A stretch of 64,000 nt of DNA, taken from the NCBI GenBank assembly GCA_023374045.1, contig CM041780.1:166337074-166401073 (forward strand). The letters are read 5' to 3'. Position 1 is the first letter of the stretch. Each line of letters opens with the position of its first letter. Both the position numbers and the translations under genes were made by a program. Below are positions 10,960 to 21,780 of this stretch, piece after piece. The notes beneath the pieces are model-generated. The model made no database searches. It saw nothing but the letters and a program-made list of their open reading frames with translations, and was not told the DNA's origin. The DNA comes from Limonium bicolor. Its lineage: Eukaryota > Streptophyta > Magnoliopsida > Caryophyllales > Plumbaginaceae.

Positions 10960-11191
10960 TACCTGTGTTCCAATTTGAGTGTCTTGTTTACTTTATGTTT
11001 TTCATTTCAATATTAAACATACTAGATAAATAATTTTATAAAATTAATTTTTGTAATGTATAGTTTATCACCTAAGGAATCTACTACAAAACTTAGATTT
11101 ATAAAATTATATCATCTTATATATTAAATATTGAAATCAAACGACATGTTCAAATAGTAAACAAGACGGTCAAGAAGGGACAGAGGGAGTA
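10960..11191. mobile_element. Stowaway MITE upstream of the SCAI-like gene
   Basis: It is flanked by TA and ends GGGACAGAGGGAGTA, the reverse complement of the classic Stowaway end TACTCCCTCTGTCCC. The left end is TACCTGTGTTCC. Its internal sequence matches the intronic MITE at 6985-7199, so both belong to one family. It lies about 0.77 kb upstream of the start codon. Confidence 0.8.
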
Positions 11192-12148
11192 CTTTTTTTT
11201 TGAATAAGAGTGTGTGATACTTTCCTTCCAGGGTCAAGTTGACTCAGTCTCGGTGGCTTTTCTTGCTGTAAATTTTTACTACCAAACAGAAAGTTATCTT
11301 ATACTACTACTTTATACCCGATTCACAATGTTCTGATACTAACCGAATTGTACCATCAGCATTTCTAGGCTAAATATCTGCGGTCGGTTTCCAGTTTACC
11401 CAGTCTAAAAATGTGTTTTATACTTCTTCTAAAAAGTTATCAAAAATTACATAGTTTTGATTGTGGCAAGCTCTTAAGTGTACTTGTCAAAAATAGGTAG
11501 AGACAAAATAGTGAGATCGATATTAGAATTGATGTCAGTTTTTATCAGTTATTAAATATAATTGTTAGAATAAAATAGAGAATAAATGGTAGGACTGATA
11601 CTGAAATTGATATCAAACATTGATGTTTAACAACATTTATTCACAAACGCACCCAATATACATCTAAAACTTATAATAAATTACAATTACCTATGGATAT
11701 AGTATGAAAATAATAAAGATAACGGTGCTGGCATCTCTTGAAAATCCGAATAAAAATTACACTCACAAGAACGTATGAAGACATCATTCGAGGTATTTAT
11801 GTCATTTCTATAGTTTAAACTAGATTAAGTTTAAATAAGGTAAAAAAAAAGAATAAAATATGAAAAAAACAGTTAAAACGGGTCAAGGTTATCAACACTA
11901 GTCGATGTAGCTAAAATTGATGGGTGTTAGTCAAAACAAGTCAAACCAGTAAAAATTCAAAATCGGTCAAAATAATCCAACCGATCTAGTCGATGTAGCT
12001 AAAATTGATGGGGTTAGTCAAAACAGTAAAAATAAAATCGGTCAAAATAAATCCAACCGGTCTAAAAAAGTCAAAGCGGTCAAATGGGTCAGTTCACTCC
12101 GACAACTGCCACTGGTGCGCGCATGCCCGTATATGCGTGCTCATGTTA
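11192..12148. other. AT-rich spacer with a short tandem duplication
   Basis: There is no gene. At about 11898-12075 a roughly 90-bp unit is duplicated: CTAGTCGATGTAGCTAAAAT occurs twice, each followed by a TTAGTCAAAACA-like stretch and a run of GGTCAAA motifs. Confidence 0.5.
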
Positions 12149-12156
12149 CCGCGTGC

Positions 12157-12708
12157 TAGAGGTGATCATTCGGGCGGGCGGGCCGGGTTCGGCCCGGGCC
12201 AGAGAGGTTTTTTGGGCCCGTCGGGCCTACTCATGGAGACCGGGCCCGGTTTTTTATATCTTCGGGCCGGGCCGGGCTAGGCCCGGTTTTTTTCCAGCTC
12301 TGCCGGTGCCCGGCCCGCCCGGCCCGGTTATTTGTTTATTTTTATTTTTAACATAAAAAATATTAAAAATAATATATATTTAATTTCAAAATCATTATTA
12401 TATATAGAATTTGAGTAAAATTTTATATATATGTATATTTAATAAATTTTGATATATGTATATATCAAATAATATAAGATATACATTATTTTATATATAT
12501 TTTTAAAAAATAATAAATAATATTGAAAACCGGGCGGGCGGCTTGGCCCGCGGCTTGAAAATTTGCCGCGGCCTGGCCCGGTTTTTTATCCGGGCCCATT
12601 TTTTTTGTCCAAGCCCGCCCGAACAGCCCGTCGGGTTCGGGCTTACCGGGCTTTTTTCCGGGCCGGGCCGGGTCCGGGTCACGGGTCGGACAGGTTTGAG
12701 CACCTCTA
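12157..12708. mobile_element. hAT-type MITE with reiterated GC-rich ends
   Basis: A perfect 8-bp target duplication CCGCGTGC flanks it (12149-12156 and 12709-12716). The termini are TAGAGGTGATCA and TGAGCACCTCTA, inverted relative to each other; the 8-bp duplication and end sequence are typical of hAT elements. The outer 150-180 bp at each end are built from many CCGGGC / GGCCCG motifs; the centre is AT-rich. No transposase is encoded. Confidence 0.85.
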
Positions 12709-12716
12709 CCGCGTGC

Positions 12717-12895
12717 ACCATGCACACCCACATCACCATGTGCACCGTGCACGCGTCACCACGTGCATTGCACGCTATAACATCATCACCGCATGCACCG
12801 CACACGCCTGCTTCACCATGTGCACCGTGCTATCCGTGCGCACCGCGCCCCGTCAACATGCACACTTCACGCCTCGCTCATGTCTACCTGTGTTG
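12717..12895. repeat. Degenerate GTGCACC/CATGC low-complexity block
   Basis: Irregularly repeated GTGCACC, CATGCAC and CACGC words span both sides of the MITE (also about 12105-12150). Open frames here are products of the biased sequence. Confidence 0.5.
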
Positions 12896-12904
12896 TCATC
12901 CTAA

Positions 12905-13290
12905 GTTTTATTATTTAACCATATTTTAACCTAAATCTTTTTAAATAATATAAATTAAATAAGAAAATCATACGAAATTGGAATGAAAAAGAAAGACCTC
13001 TTTGGTAAATGTTTGTCCTAATTTCTTACATTTTTTTACTGTTTTTTCTTATTTTATTCTATTTTTTAAACATATTTCAACCTACATCTTTTAAAAGTTG
13101 TAAAATAAGTAAAAAAAATATATTGAAGAAAATGAGAAGAAAATAAGGCCAGTTTGGTCGTGAAGGATTGTCTTGATTTCTTGTATTTTTTACTTTTTTT
13201 TATATGTTTCAATTTTTAACATATTATAATTTAAATCTTTTTTAAAAACTATAAATTAGATAAGAAAAAATATAAGAATTTGAAAGCAAG
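12905..13290. repeat. Three degenerate tandem copies of an AT-rich unit of about 150 bp
   Basis: Repeated landmarks are a TTTTAACCTAAATCTTTT-like stretch, TAAATTAAATAAGAAAA-like sequence, and a G-containing stretch (GACCTCTTTGGTAAATG, then GGCCAGTTTGGTCGTG). The L1 at 13291 inserted into the third copy. Confidence 0.5.
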
Positions 13291-16180
13291 CGGGTAAAGT
13301 CTCGTTTAGTTTTACAGACTTATTCACTTCTACTAATCCTATGCCATCTCCGCATCTACTCGCTAGTGTCGAAGGTAGAGTGCCACCAAATTTCCTTACA
13401 GACATGGGTCAACCTTATCCAAGGAAGAAGTCATTTCAGCCTATACCCAACTTAATCCAAATAAGGCCCCTGGGCCCGATGGGATTAATGGATTCTTTTT
13501 GCGGACCTATTGGACAGATATGGGGACGATTTCATCATGCTGCTCTTTTCTTTCCTTAATACTGATGCACCTTGTGAAGGACTAAATCATACGCACATTG
13601 CATTGCTGCCAAAAAAGACCTCTGCCTGCTGCGGTAACAGATTATCGCCCATATTTATGTAACACAATTTACAGGGTTATTGCTAAGGTTCTAGTGAATC
13701 GTATCCAGACGGTTATGCCATTGTTATATCTGAAAATCAAGGGGCTTTTGTTAATGGGCGCCTCAGCTCTGATCAAATTATGATAGCTCATGAAATCATG
13801 TGTTCCATGCGTAATTCAAGGGCAAAGAAAGAGGGTTCTTTGCTTTTAAAGTTGACATGGCTAAAGCCTTCGATCGCATAGAGTGGTCTTTGTAATTGCT
13901 GTCCTGTCACATATGGGATTTCATCAGAACTGGATAAATCTGGTTTCCAAGTGTCTATCTACAGTGAGTTCTGCGGTTTGATAAATGGCCATCCAGGTTC
14001 TACTTTCTTCCCTCAGAGAGGGTGCGCCAAGGGGATCCGCTCTCTCCATATTTGTTTATCTGCTGCATGGAAGTCTTGACTTCCACCATTGATTTAGCCC
14101 AACATGTTGGTCACTATAAAGGCTTTCAACTGCCACGTTCGTCTCTCTCGATAAATAGTTTACTTTTCGCAGATGATTGTCTTCTTTTTGGTGGCAGCTA
14201 CATCGCATAATGCTGCTGTTCTCAATCAGATTCTTCAGGATTTCTTGCAAGCATCAGGACAATGCATCAATTTACACAAGTCTAGTTTGATGTTCTCTTC
14301 CAAGCTGGATCCTCTTTAAAAAATCAAATTACTGCTCAGCTTGCTACCAGAGAAGTTTCTGATTTTGGACTATATTTGGGCTTTCCCAGCACTATTGGTA
14401 GATCACGTTGTGCAATCTTTGGTTACATCGCTGACCGGATTATCAAGCGCATCCAAGGGTGGACTCATAAGGTCTCTCAGGCGGGACGTGCTCAGTTGAT
14501 CAAATCGGTTCTTCAATCCATTCCCACTTATCTTATGTCAGTCTTTTTGCTTCCTCGTTCATTACTCAAGCACATCCAGCAGCTGTTAGCTCGGTTCTGG
14601 TGGGGTGGCACCCCGGTAAAGTCTGCTATTCATTGGAAGAAATTGTCTTATCTGTGCAAGTCGATTGAGGAAGGAGGCTTGGGTTTTAGAGATCTTCGCA
14701 GCTTTAATAGAGCTCTTTTGGCCAAACAAATGTGGCGAATTGTCACCCAACCTTCAACCTTGTTGTCTCAGTTCTATCATGAAAAATATATTCAACTACT
14801 CCGTTGATGTTTCTTAACCCAGTTCTACCGCAAGTCCAGTTTGGAAAGCCCTGCTTTCCACCGTGATTTGGTACAGCTGGGAGGGAGAAAGAAAATAGTC
14901 TCGGGCACCACCACTTCCATCACTGATCGATGGCTGTTTTCAAAACCAGGAGGGAAGGTTTTTGCATGGAAACTCTCACCCTTAGTCAAGCAATACGCTT
15001 CAGTGGCAAGTCTCATCACACCAGCCCACACTTGGAACACTGATCTTCTTCATCACTGGTTTCTTCCTGAAGATGTGCAATACATTCTTGCTACTCCAAT
15101 ACATCACCTTCCTGCTGATTCACATTTGGGTCCAATCCCGGATCAATGGTACTGGGGCCTTACATCTTCAGGTGAGTATTCGGTTAAATCAGCCTATTAT
15201 GCAGATTACCAAGCTTCTACGTTGAATGATCACGTTTCTGCTTCCACTAATAATCTGGGAAGAGCATGTAAAGGTCTATGGGCAACTGAGTTACCACCAC
15301 GCATTAAACTTATGGGCTGGATTCTTCCAACCAAAACAATCCTAGCATCTCGTATGAAAACTTCGATGGATGTTTCCTGCTCTCTTTGTGGAATGCCAGA
15401 AACAATCTCTCATGCTTTGGTTCTTGTCCCGCGGTCCAGGATTTCTGGATGCTTAAATCCATCTCAATGCCATGCGTGACTAATGATCAGAGTGTTATTG
15501 ACTGGTATTATGACATCTCTATGCAGCAGTCTAAACGTCGCTTGCAAGCTACAACAGATTGTTATGGCTATTGTGGTTTGCCCGTTGCCAACTAAATTTT
15601 GGTCATACAAAAACTTTTGCACAAGGCTGGTGTAATGCAATTTCTTACTTGGATCGCTCTAACAACATTTGCGGCTTCTCCTATTCTAGATTCCAACAGC
15701 ATAAACTCTTGCATGGTGATCTCACTTGGTTGGACTTCTGGGTTGATGCAAGTTTGGATATGCAGTCTCGGGCGGGTCTGGCTTACATTGCCCGGAATGG
15801 TGGCCGCTTGATGCAGGTTGGCGTTCGTGGTTTCATGGGCATCTGTACAAGTTTTGATTGTGAAGCTCTGGGTGTAAAGGCAGCAGTTGATGCAGCACGT
15901 TCCTTAGGATTTCGAAATGTTCGGATCCTCACCGATTGCAAAACCATCGTTGACTATCTCTCAACGGGAGCTTCTACTTCTCTTCCAGTGTCCACAATCC
16001 AGATCCTGGATCAAATTTTAACCAACGTTTCTAGTTTTGATCAATTATGTTGGTTCCATGTCCCTAGGACTGACAACTTATCAGCTAACTCTTTAGCGAA
16101 CCACATGGGTCCGGATTCTTTTCCCGTCTTTGTAACGAATATTTGTGCTATATAATATATCGAAATCCTTTTCAAAAAAA
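13291..16180 (+). mobile_element. 5'-truncated L1-type LINE
   Basis: It contains reverse transcriptase, zinc-binding and RNase H regions of a plant L1 ORF2, followed by a short 3' end and an A-run (16174-16182). Likely target duplications start AAGAATTTG at 13274-13282 and 16181-16189 and remain similar for about 17 bp with two mismatches. The endonuclease domain and the start of ORF2 are missing, as expected for incomplete reverse transcription at insertion. Confidence 0.85.
13330..16154 (+). pseudogene. L1 ORF2 remnant: reverse transcriptase, zinc-binding region, RNase H
   Basis: The translation runs through several frames. RT starts near 13440 (NPNKAPGPDGING-like). VTDYRP and IYRVIAKVLVNRIQ lie at 13640-13710, [17 protein letters not shown] at 14025-14075, and the catalytic FADD in NSLLFADDCLLFG near 14155-14190. 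Downstream are the LINE C-terminal signature GWTHKVSQAGRAQLIKSVL (14456-14515), the FWWGG and GGLGFRDL motifs (14600-14695), a zf-RVT-type region with CSLCGMPETISHAL (15380-15420), and an RNase H domain from about 15720 (WVDASLD, DCEALGVKAAVDAA, ILTDCKTIVDYL, HVPRTDNLSANSLA). The frame ends at 16154. Stops and frameshifts preclude function as read. Confidence 0.85.
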
Positions 16181-16189
16181 AAGAATTTG

Positions 16190-16961
16190 TAAGTAAAGAT
16201 AAAAATGAAATTTTTAAAAAAATTCCGATAATGTCTTATTGGGAACTCGACTATCATACGCGTTGCGACGCTGATGGGAAATTTGGAGGAAGGAAAAAAG
16301 GAAAACGTGATACGCAAAATTGGTTATATATTAAAACAATCGGCTAATTATAGGGAAGTTGTATTCTTCATGCCGGGACCTGCTGATTCTCTGTTAAGTC
16401 GTGGTGTAATGATGGAAATCATATTAGTCAATTATGTTGGTAGTTGTAACAAATTAAAAACAGTACCGAGATCTCTCTTTTATGTTCTGGTGAGATTTTC
16501 AGCGTTTTATAAGGAGCAAAAATGATAGCCTACTTTTCCATGTCACAAATGCAGAAGGGACCAACTATATCATTACCAACTAATCCGCGGGTACAAATAA
16601 ACTGCTCACAATTTTCGTGCTCAGTCAGTGAAGCAAGATAAATGAGGAACAGGTTACAGATGTGGACATTAGGTTCTATACCAATGGCTAGTACATCTGC
16701 GGTTATATTGCCATCACGAAGGACATGTATTGATGTGATTTCTTTATCATCTAAATCCGTTTATTGGAACTTATACACTTAATTTCGAATTAATAGTTCA
16801 GGTGGAAAATATAGTTGACATTGGATGATGCACTGTTGGAAAAGAAAAGAAACATCTATTAAATAGATAAATATTCAAAATTATTCAGAATCTTTGTCAT
16901 GACAATAATAAAGAATAGAGTCTTTAGTGGGGAGGGATATATATGTCACATTTGTTTTTGG
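16190..16961. other. Unassigned spacer
   Basis: I see no gene or repeat with support. An 83-codon open frame at 16274-16525 has no recognisable features. Confidence 0.3.
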
Positions 16962-17764
16962 TACGGCTGATAATACTGATTCGGCCTGGTGACCCAATTC
17001 GGTCCGATCTAAAAATAGAGTCCAAAAATTCCATATGAAAAATATTCAGCGGGTTTGAATAATAAATCAGGTCCGAATGAAAAACCAGGTCGGGCTTCGT
17101 TAAATTATAGGCCCGCAACTAAGTCGGGTCCGATTTATTATTATATATATAGTTTTATAAATATAATATTATACTCCCTCATATTCTCAATATATGATTT
17201 TTGGGTCTTTTCACTATTTTCAAAATATAACATGTTCTAGCCTTTTTTGTCATCTACTTTCCAATTCTATCCCTTATCTTTTATTTCACACTTCTACTTT
17301 TCAAATTATTTCAATTCTTAATACAAAAAGTAAGGGCAAAATAGTCTAACTTTTTCCTCCTTAATTCTTGTGTCTAGAGCTAGAAAATCAAGTATTGATA
17401 ACATGGGGGTATATATTTAATTTAATTTTATATAATACATTTTACTATTTATTTAAATTATATATATAATACCTATTAATATTACATACAACATACAACA
17501 TATATGTATATTATATTTAATATATTAATACTATATATAATCTATATATTTTTCAAAAAATGAATAATAATATTAAAAAAAATTATAAACCGGGCCAGAC
17601 GGACTGAGCAATGGAAAAGATTAAAATAAATCCGGGCCTAGCCCAGCCCGGCCTGAAAAAACTAAAACCGGACTTGGACAAATATATAGACCCGTTCGGA
17701 CCTAAAATTCAATGTCGACTCGGCCCGAACTCGGCCCACCCGCCCACCCGTTTGATCAGCTCTA
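16962..17764. mobile_element. Second hAT-type MITE, degenerate, carrying a nested MITE
   Basis: The right end GTTTGATCAGCTCTA mirrors the left TACGGCTGATAATAC imperfectly. The flanks GTTTTTGG and GTTTTTTG look like a decayed 8-bp duplication. As in the element at 12157, both ends are rich in CGGGCC / GGCCCG motifs and the middle is AT-rich. It is older and more diverged than that copy and is interrupted at 17173-17411. Confidence 0.6.
17173..17411. mobile_element. Stowaway-like MITE nested in the hAT MITE
   Basis: The ends TACTCCCTCATATTCTCAAT and GTATTGATAACATGGGGGTA are imperfect inverted repeats starting with the TA..CTCCC signature. The interior is non-coding and AT-rich. Confidence 0.6.
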
Positions 17765-17936
17765 GTTTTTTGATAACCCGAAACATGGCAGTGCCTTGTA
17801 ACTTTGATGGAATTGCTCATACATAATGACGGCTTGGTTCCTAAGTAGCTTGAACTATAAACAGAGTTTCATATTTTCGTTGGGGATCTTACATTGCACT
17901 GCTTAATCACGCGTCTTAGAGTAATCCGTTAAAGAT

Positions 17937-18500
17937 TTTTTTTGAAAAACAGTTATATTTGCATTAAGCACAAATACAAGATACACCAGGAAATAATCAT
18001 GAATCCAAAAACCCTCATGCCTACCACTCCTTCCTAAATTAGGTAACAGTGAACACTAACATTACCATCCCTTTGCACATACATCCATTAAAAAATCAAA
18101 ATTTGACACCCAACACAAAATTCTGTTCAAAACTACTTTAGCATCAGCACTTACATCCCATCCCCATTTGATTTACAGTTTGATAGTATCCTGATCCTAT
18201 GTTCCCCCACCCTTAATACACACCGCCCACAAACTCCATTGTGTAAACTTCAACCTCTGTTGGAGAAGACCTTCCATGAGCTCCCTTAATACCAAATGTG
18301 TAAATCGAGCCATCACCTATCCGACAAACACACCCAGGCCAAAAGATTCACCACAACCATGCTTCCATCAACCTAGACTTCCAGCACACATTGATTAGCC
18401 ATATTCTGATTACCTCCACCACCACATGCCCTTGTAATCGAGCTTGTCGTTTGGAGGAAGCCTTCAGCTTGATACCGCCCCCACTCCAAACCTAGCACCC
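17937..18500 (-). mobile_element. 3' part of an old minus-strand L1, cut off by the copia insertion
   Basis: A T-run at 17937-17944 is the poly(A) tail read on the minus strand. The next bases resemble the 3' end of the L1 at 63620. Minus-strand translation gives degraded RNase H fragments, including a VQRDGNVSVH-like stretch near 18060-18090. The element resumes at 60145 across the copia target duplication CACCC (18496-18500 and 60140-60144). Confidence 0.7.
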
Positions 18501-18805
18501 TGTTAATATTATGATGCTCATTATTATGTAGCCCGGTTAAGTTATTTTAAGCTGTACATATTCTATTAGCTTAGTTTACCGTTAGTCTATTTAGTATATA
18601 TACTCTGTGGTAGTCGTTTTATTTGGTTTGGTACTTAGTAGAGGTGGGCTCTAATTAGAAACCCTATTCTCGTCCTCTGTAAGTGTAAAACACCAAAGGT
18701 TGAATGTTCTTCTCAACCCTTCCAATAAAGCGTATTCCCTTTCTTCAGAGTCTTGTTTCTTGTTTGTTCTTAGTCTTGCGCAACTCGAATTCATCGCTGC
18801 TATCA
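18501..18805 (+). repeat. 5' LTR of the copia element
   Basis: It runs from TGTTAATATT to GCTGCTATCA. It carries a TATA-like TAGTATATATACTC near 18590-18603 and an AATAAA at about 18724, consistent with a compact U3-R-U5. Confidence 0.9.
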
Positions 18806-18817
18806 TGGTATCAGAGC
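18806..18817 (+). promoter_or_regulatory. Copia primer-binding site
   Basis: TGGTATCAGAGC directly follows the 5' LTR and is complementary to the 3' end of initiator tRNA-Met. Confidence 0.9.
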
Positions 18818-18995
18818 ATCGATTCTGTGCCCTTTAATTTTTTGTTCCTTCTTCGTTCCTCCTTCGATTCACTGCCTCAGCAAAAGCGCCGATTTTGTGC
18901 CCTTTAATTCTCTTCATTTCTTCTTCGTTCCTCCTTCGATTCACTGTCTCAGCATTTTCGGCTTGGCATTAATTTGTTCTTAAAGAAGTGCAAGA

Positions 18996-21775
18996 ATGGC
19001 GAACGAACCACCGAACAAGGATGTCGATCCCAATCCTTCCGGAATCCTTCAGCAAGCTTCACGACTAAAGTAGGAGATCCACTTTACCTTGCACGGAGAC
19101 AACCCGGGCTTATTCTCACCAACAAATTCGATGGTCAAGGGTTTGCGTGCTGGAAGATGCAAATCACACTCGCGCTTGGATCCAAGAACAAATTGGGGTT
19201 TCTGGATGGGACCTTGAAGAAGCCAACCGAAAACGCTGCCGAGATTCAAGCTGGAATAGCTGTGATTCCATGGTGCGGTCATGGCTGCAGATGGCTCTGG
19301 AAAAGAAGATATGAGAAAGTATATTATTCACACCCTCTGCCGCCCAAGCTTGGAAACAATTGTGTGGAAGATGGGAACATTCAGATGCCACCCGCATCTA
19401 TGACCTAGAACAGCGGCTGGGCACGACAATTCAAGGAAGCGATCCATCATCGACTACTTCACAAGGGTCAAGAAGCTATGGGATGAAATTGATGCCACTG
19501 ACATAGTTCCTACTTGTTCCTGTGATTCATGTACCTGTAAAGCATCCGAGAAGTTCGCAGAGTATGTTCGACAGAGAAGACTGATAAAATTCCTCATGGG
19601 ATTGAATGACCGCTTCGGTTGTTAGAGGAAATATCCTTATGATGTCTCCGCTGCCTAGCATTGGCCAAGTCTTCTCCCTTCTAGGGGTGTCCTTCGGTTC
19701 GGTTAATTCGGTTATAGCCAAAAACCGAATTTTTTCGGTTTTTTTAAACCGTTTTCATACCGTTTTTTAAATTTCGGTTTTCGGTTTGGTTTTCGGTTAT
19801 TGAAGAGAATATTTCGGTTAACCGAATAACCGAAATATTTTTTTAAAATTAAATTTAATATATAAATATTAATCAAATTATAATTTTTCTTTAAAAATTT
19901 CGGTTAACCGATTTATTACGGTTACTGCTACTAATTCGGTTTTCGGTTCGGTTTTTGGTTATCAAGTAGAAAAAAATTCGGTTTCGGTTATTTCGGTTTT
20001 CGGTTAATTCGGTTATTGAGCTGAATTTCGGTTAATTCGGTTATAACCGAAAACCGAAAACCGATTTTTTTTTCGAAATTCGGTTTTCGGTTAACCGAAT
20101 TAACCAAATGGACACCCCTACTCCCTTCTTGTTCAAGAAGAACGACAAAAGCATCTTACCAGTTCGAATGAAGCTAATTCGTTGTCATTCTCGTTGAGCA
20201 GAACAAGAAACCAGGATCAAGATTCATGGGTCAAAACCCTAGGCGCACCAACCTTCAGTGCACATATTGCAACAAATCTGGGCACACAGAAGAGCGTTGC
20301 TACCAAAAAATTGGTTTCCTCCGAATTGGAGAAACAATAAAACAAGGAGGAGTAGTGCGAATGCAGCTGAAACCATAGATGGAAAGGAGGAAGATCCAAA
20401 AACAGCCGCTAGAGACCCGTTTGGAGGAATACTGTCTCAAGAGCAGATGAATAAACTTTTTGAATACGTGAGCAAAGCCAATCCAAACAAGGATGTCCAA
20501 GGTTCTGACGCCCCTCAAACTGGTTTTGTTGGTAACGATTTCTGCCCTAAAACCATTTTAACATGCATAAAAATGCCCTGCCATAACACTTTCATGACTC
20601 ATGTGAATTATGATTCTGAATGCAAAATCTGTTCTAATCTGTGCTTGATTTGCATGAAAAACCCTTGTGTCGAATCTTGTGTGACTTGCATGAATAAGGA
20701 TTCCTTGATCAATACACAATGTAACAACAATATGTTGTGGGCCAAACTGAAAGGAAGACTAAAACCAAAAGGGAAGATAACTTATTAAATGCTGAAAACC
20801 AAGTTACTTTTAAACCCACAGACTGGATATTAGATTCAGGTGCTTCAGACCACATGTGTGGCAATCTAAAGCTCTTTGATAATTATAATATTCTTGAGAA
20901 TTGTCATACAGTGGGAATTCCAGATGGGCATCCTCAAGTTGTGAAAATTATTGGTGATGTAAGATTAATTCTCTATTTACATTAAGAAATGTTCTTCATG
21001 TGCCTGCTTTCAAGTTCAATCTCATATCTGTTAGCAAGTTATCTGAGTCATTGAAAGGAAATTTTATTTTTGACTCCCAATCATGTTTCTATCAGGACTC
21101 TAAGAAGAAAGATCCAGTCAAATTGGAAGTTTCAGGCGTGGTCTTTATATTCTGGATTGTGAATGTGATAGAATAATCAAGGGGGGGGGGGGGGGGCATT
21201 TTTCTTTAGCTTGTAAAAACAGATCTGTCAGTTTTAGGTTTTTGATTGTAGATAAACTCAACCTATGGCACCACAGATTAGGACACATCCCTAAGGAAAA
21301 GATCCTTAAGTCTGCTGATCTTGATTCTGTGTACGGTTACAAAGGAAAAACAGTTTGTTTGTGAATCCTGCTGTAGATCCAAAGTCACAGACTGTCTTTC
21401 AGTTCCAGCATAGACAGAAAATATGAATTGTTTGAATTAATACATGCTGATCTATGGGGGCCATATAAGGCTGGTACTATGATGAAAAATTCTATTTACC
21501 ATGGTCGATGATAAAAGCAAAGCCACATGGATACATCTATGCTCAAACAAAAGTGAATCTTTTAACATCATCGTCATGTTTTTCAAAATGATTAAAACTC
21601 AATTCAAGAGGACTGTCAAAGTTTTAAGAACAGACAATGCATACGAACTGTGAAATTCTAAATATGCTGTTGATTATCTTAACAAACATGGAATCATACA
21701 CCAAACATCATGCACCTACACCCCACAACAGAATGGGTTGTGGAACGGAAACATAGACACCTGCTTGAAACAGCT
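18996..21775 (+). pseudogene. Copia gag, protease and N-terminal integrase (left part)
   Basis: Start MANEPPNKDVDPNPSG at 18996. Gag signatures spread over frames include ITLALGSKNKLGFLDGTLKK (about 19165-19225) and TPSAAQAWKQLCGRWEHSDA (about 19330). A zinc knuckle CTYCNKSGHTEERC (CX2CX4HX4C) lies at about 20258-20300. A Cys-rich stretch follows (20540-20730). The protease motif ILDSGASDHMC is at about 20830-20860. LWHHRLGHIPKEKIL (GAG-preintegrase) lies near 21260-21310, and integrase stretches include HADLWGPY, LRTDNA and a YTPQQNG-like site. The frame shifts several times, has a G-run of 16 at about 21181, is interrupted by the MITE at 19682-20120, and stops at the Tekay insertion; the same reading continues at 57319. 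Confidence 0.85.
19682..20120. mobile_element. hAT-type MITE built from CGGTT motifs, inserted in copia gag
   Basis: A perfect 8-bp duplication CTCCCTTC flanks it (19674-19681, 20121-20128). Its ends TAGGGGTGTCC and GGACACCCCTA are perfect inverted repeats. Nearly the whole interior is TTCGGTT / AACCGAA in opposite orientation in the two halves, so it can fold into a long imperfect hairpin. There is no coding capacity. Removing it with one duplication restores the gag reading. Confidence 0.9.
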
Positions 21776-21780
21776 CGAAG

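Noticed and set aside
12005..12929. GC-rich open frames on both strands around 12.0-12.9 kb
   Set aside because: They fall in the hAT MITE ends and the GTGCACC low-complexity block; composition alone keeps the frames open.
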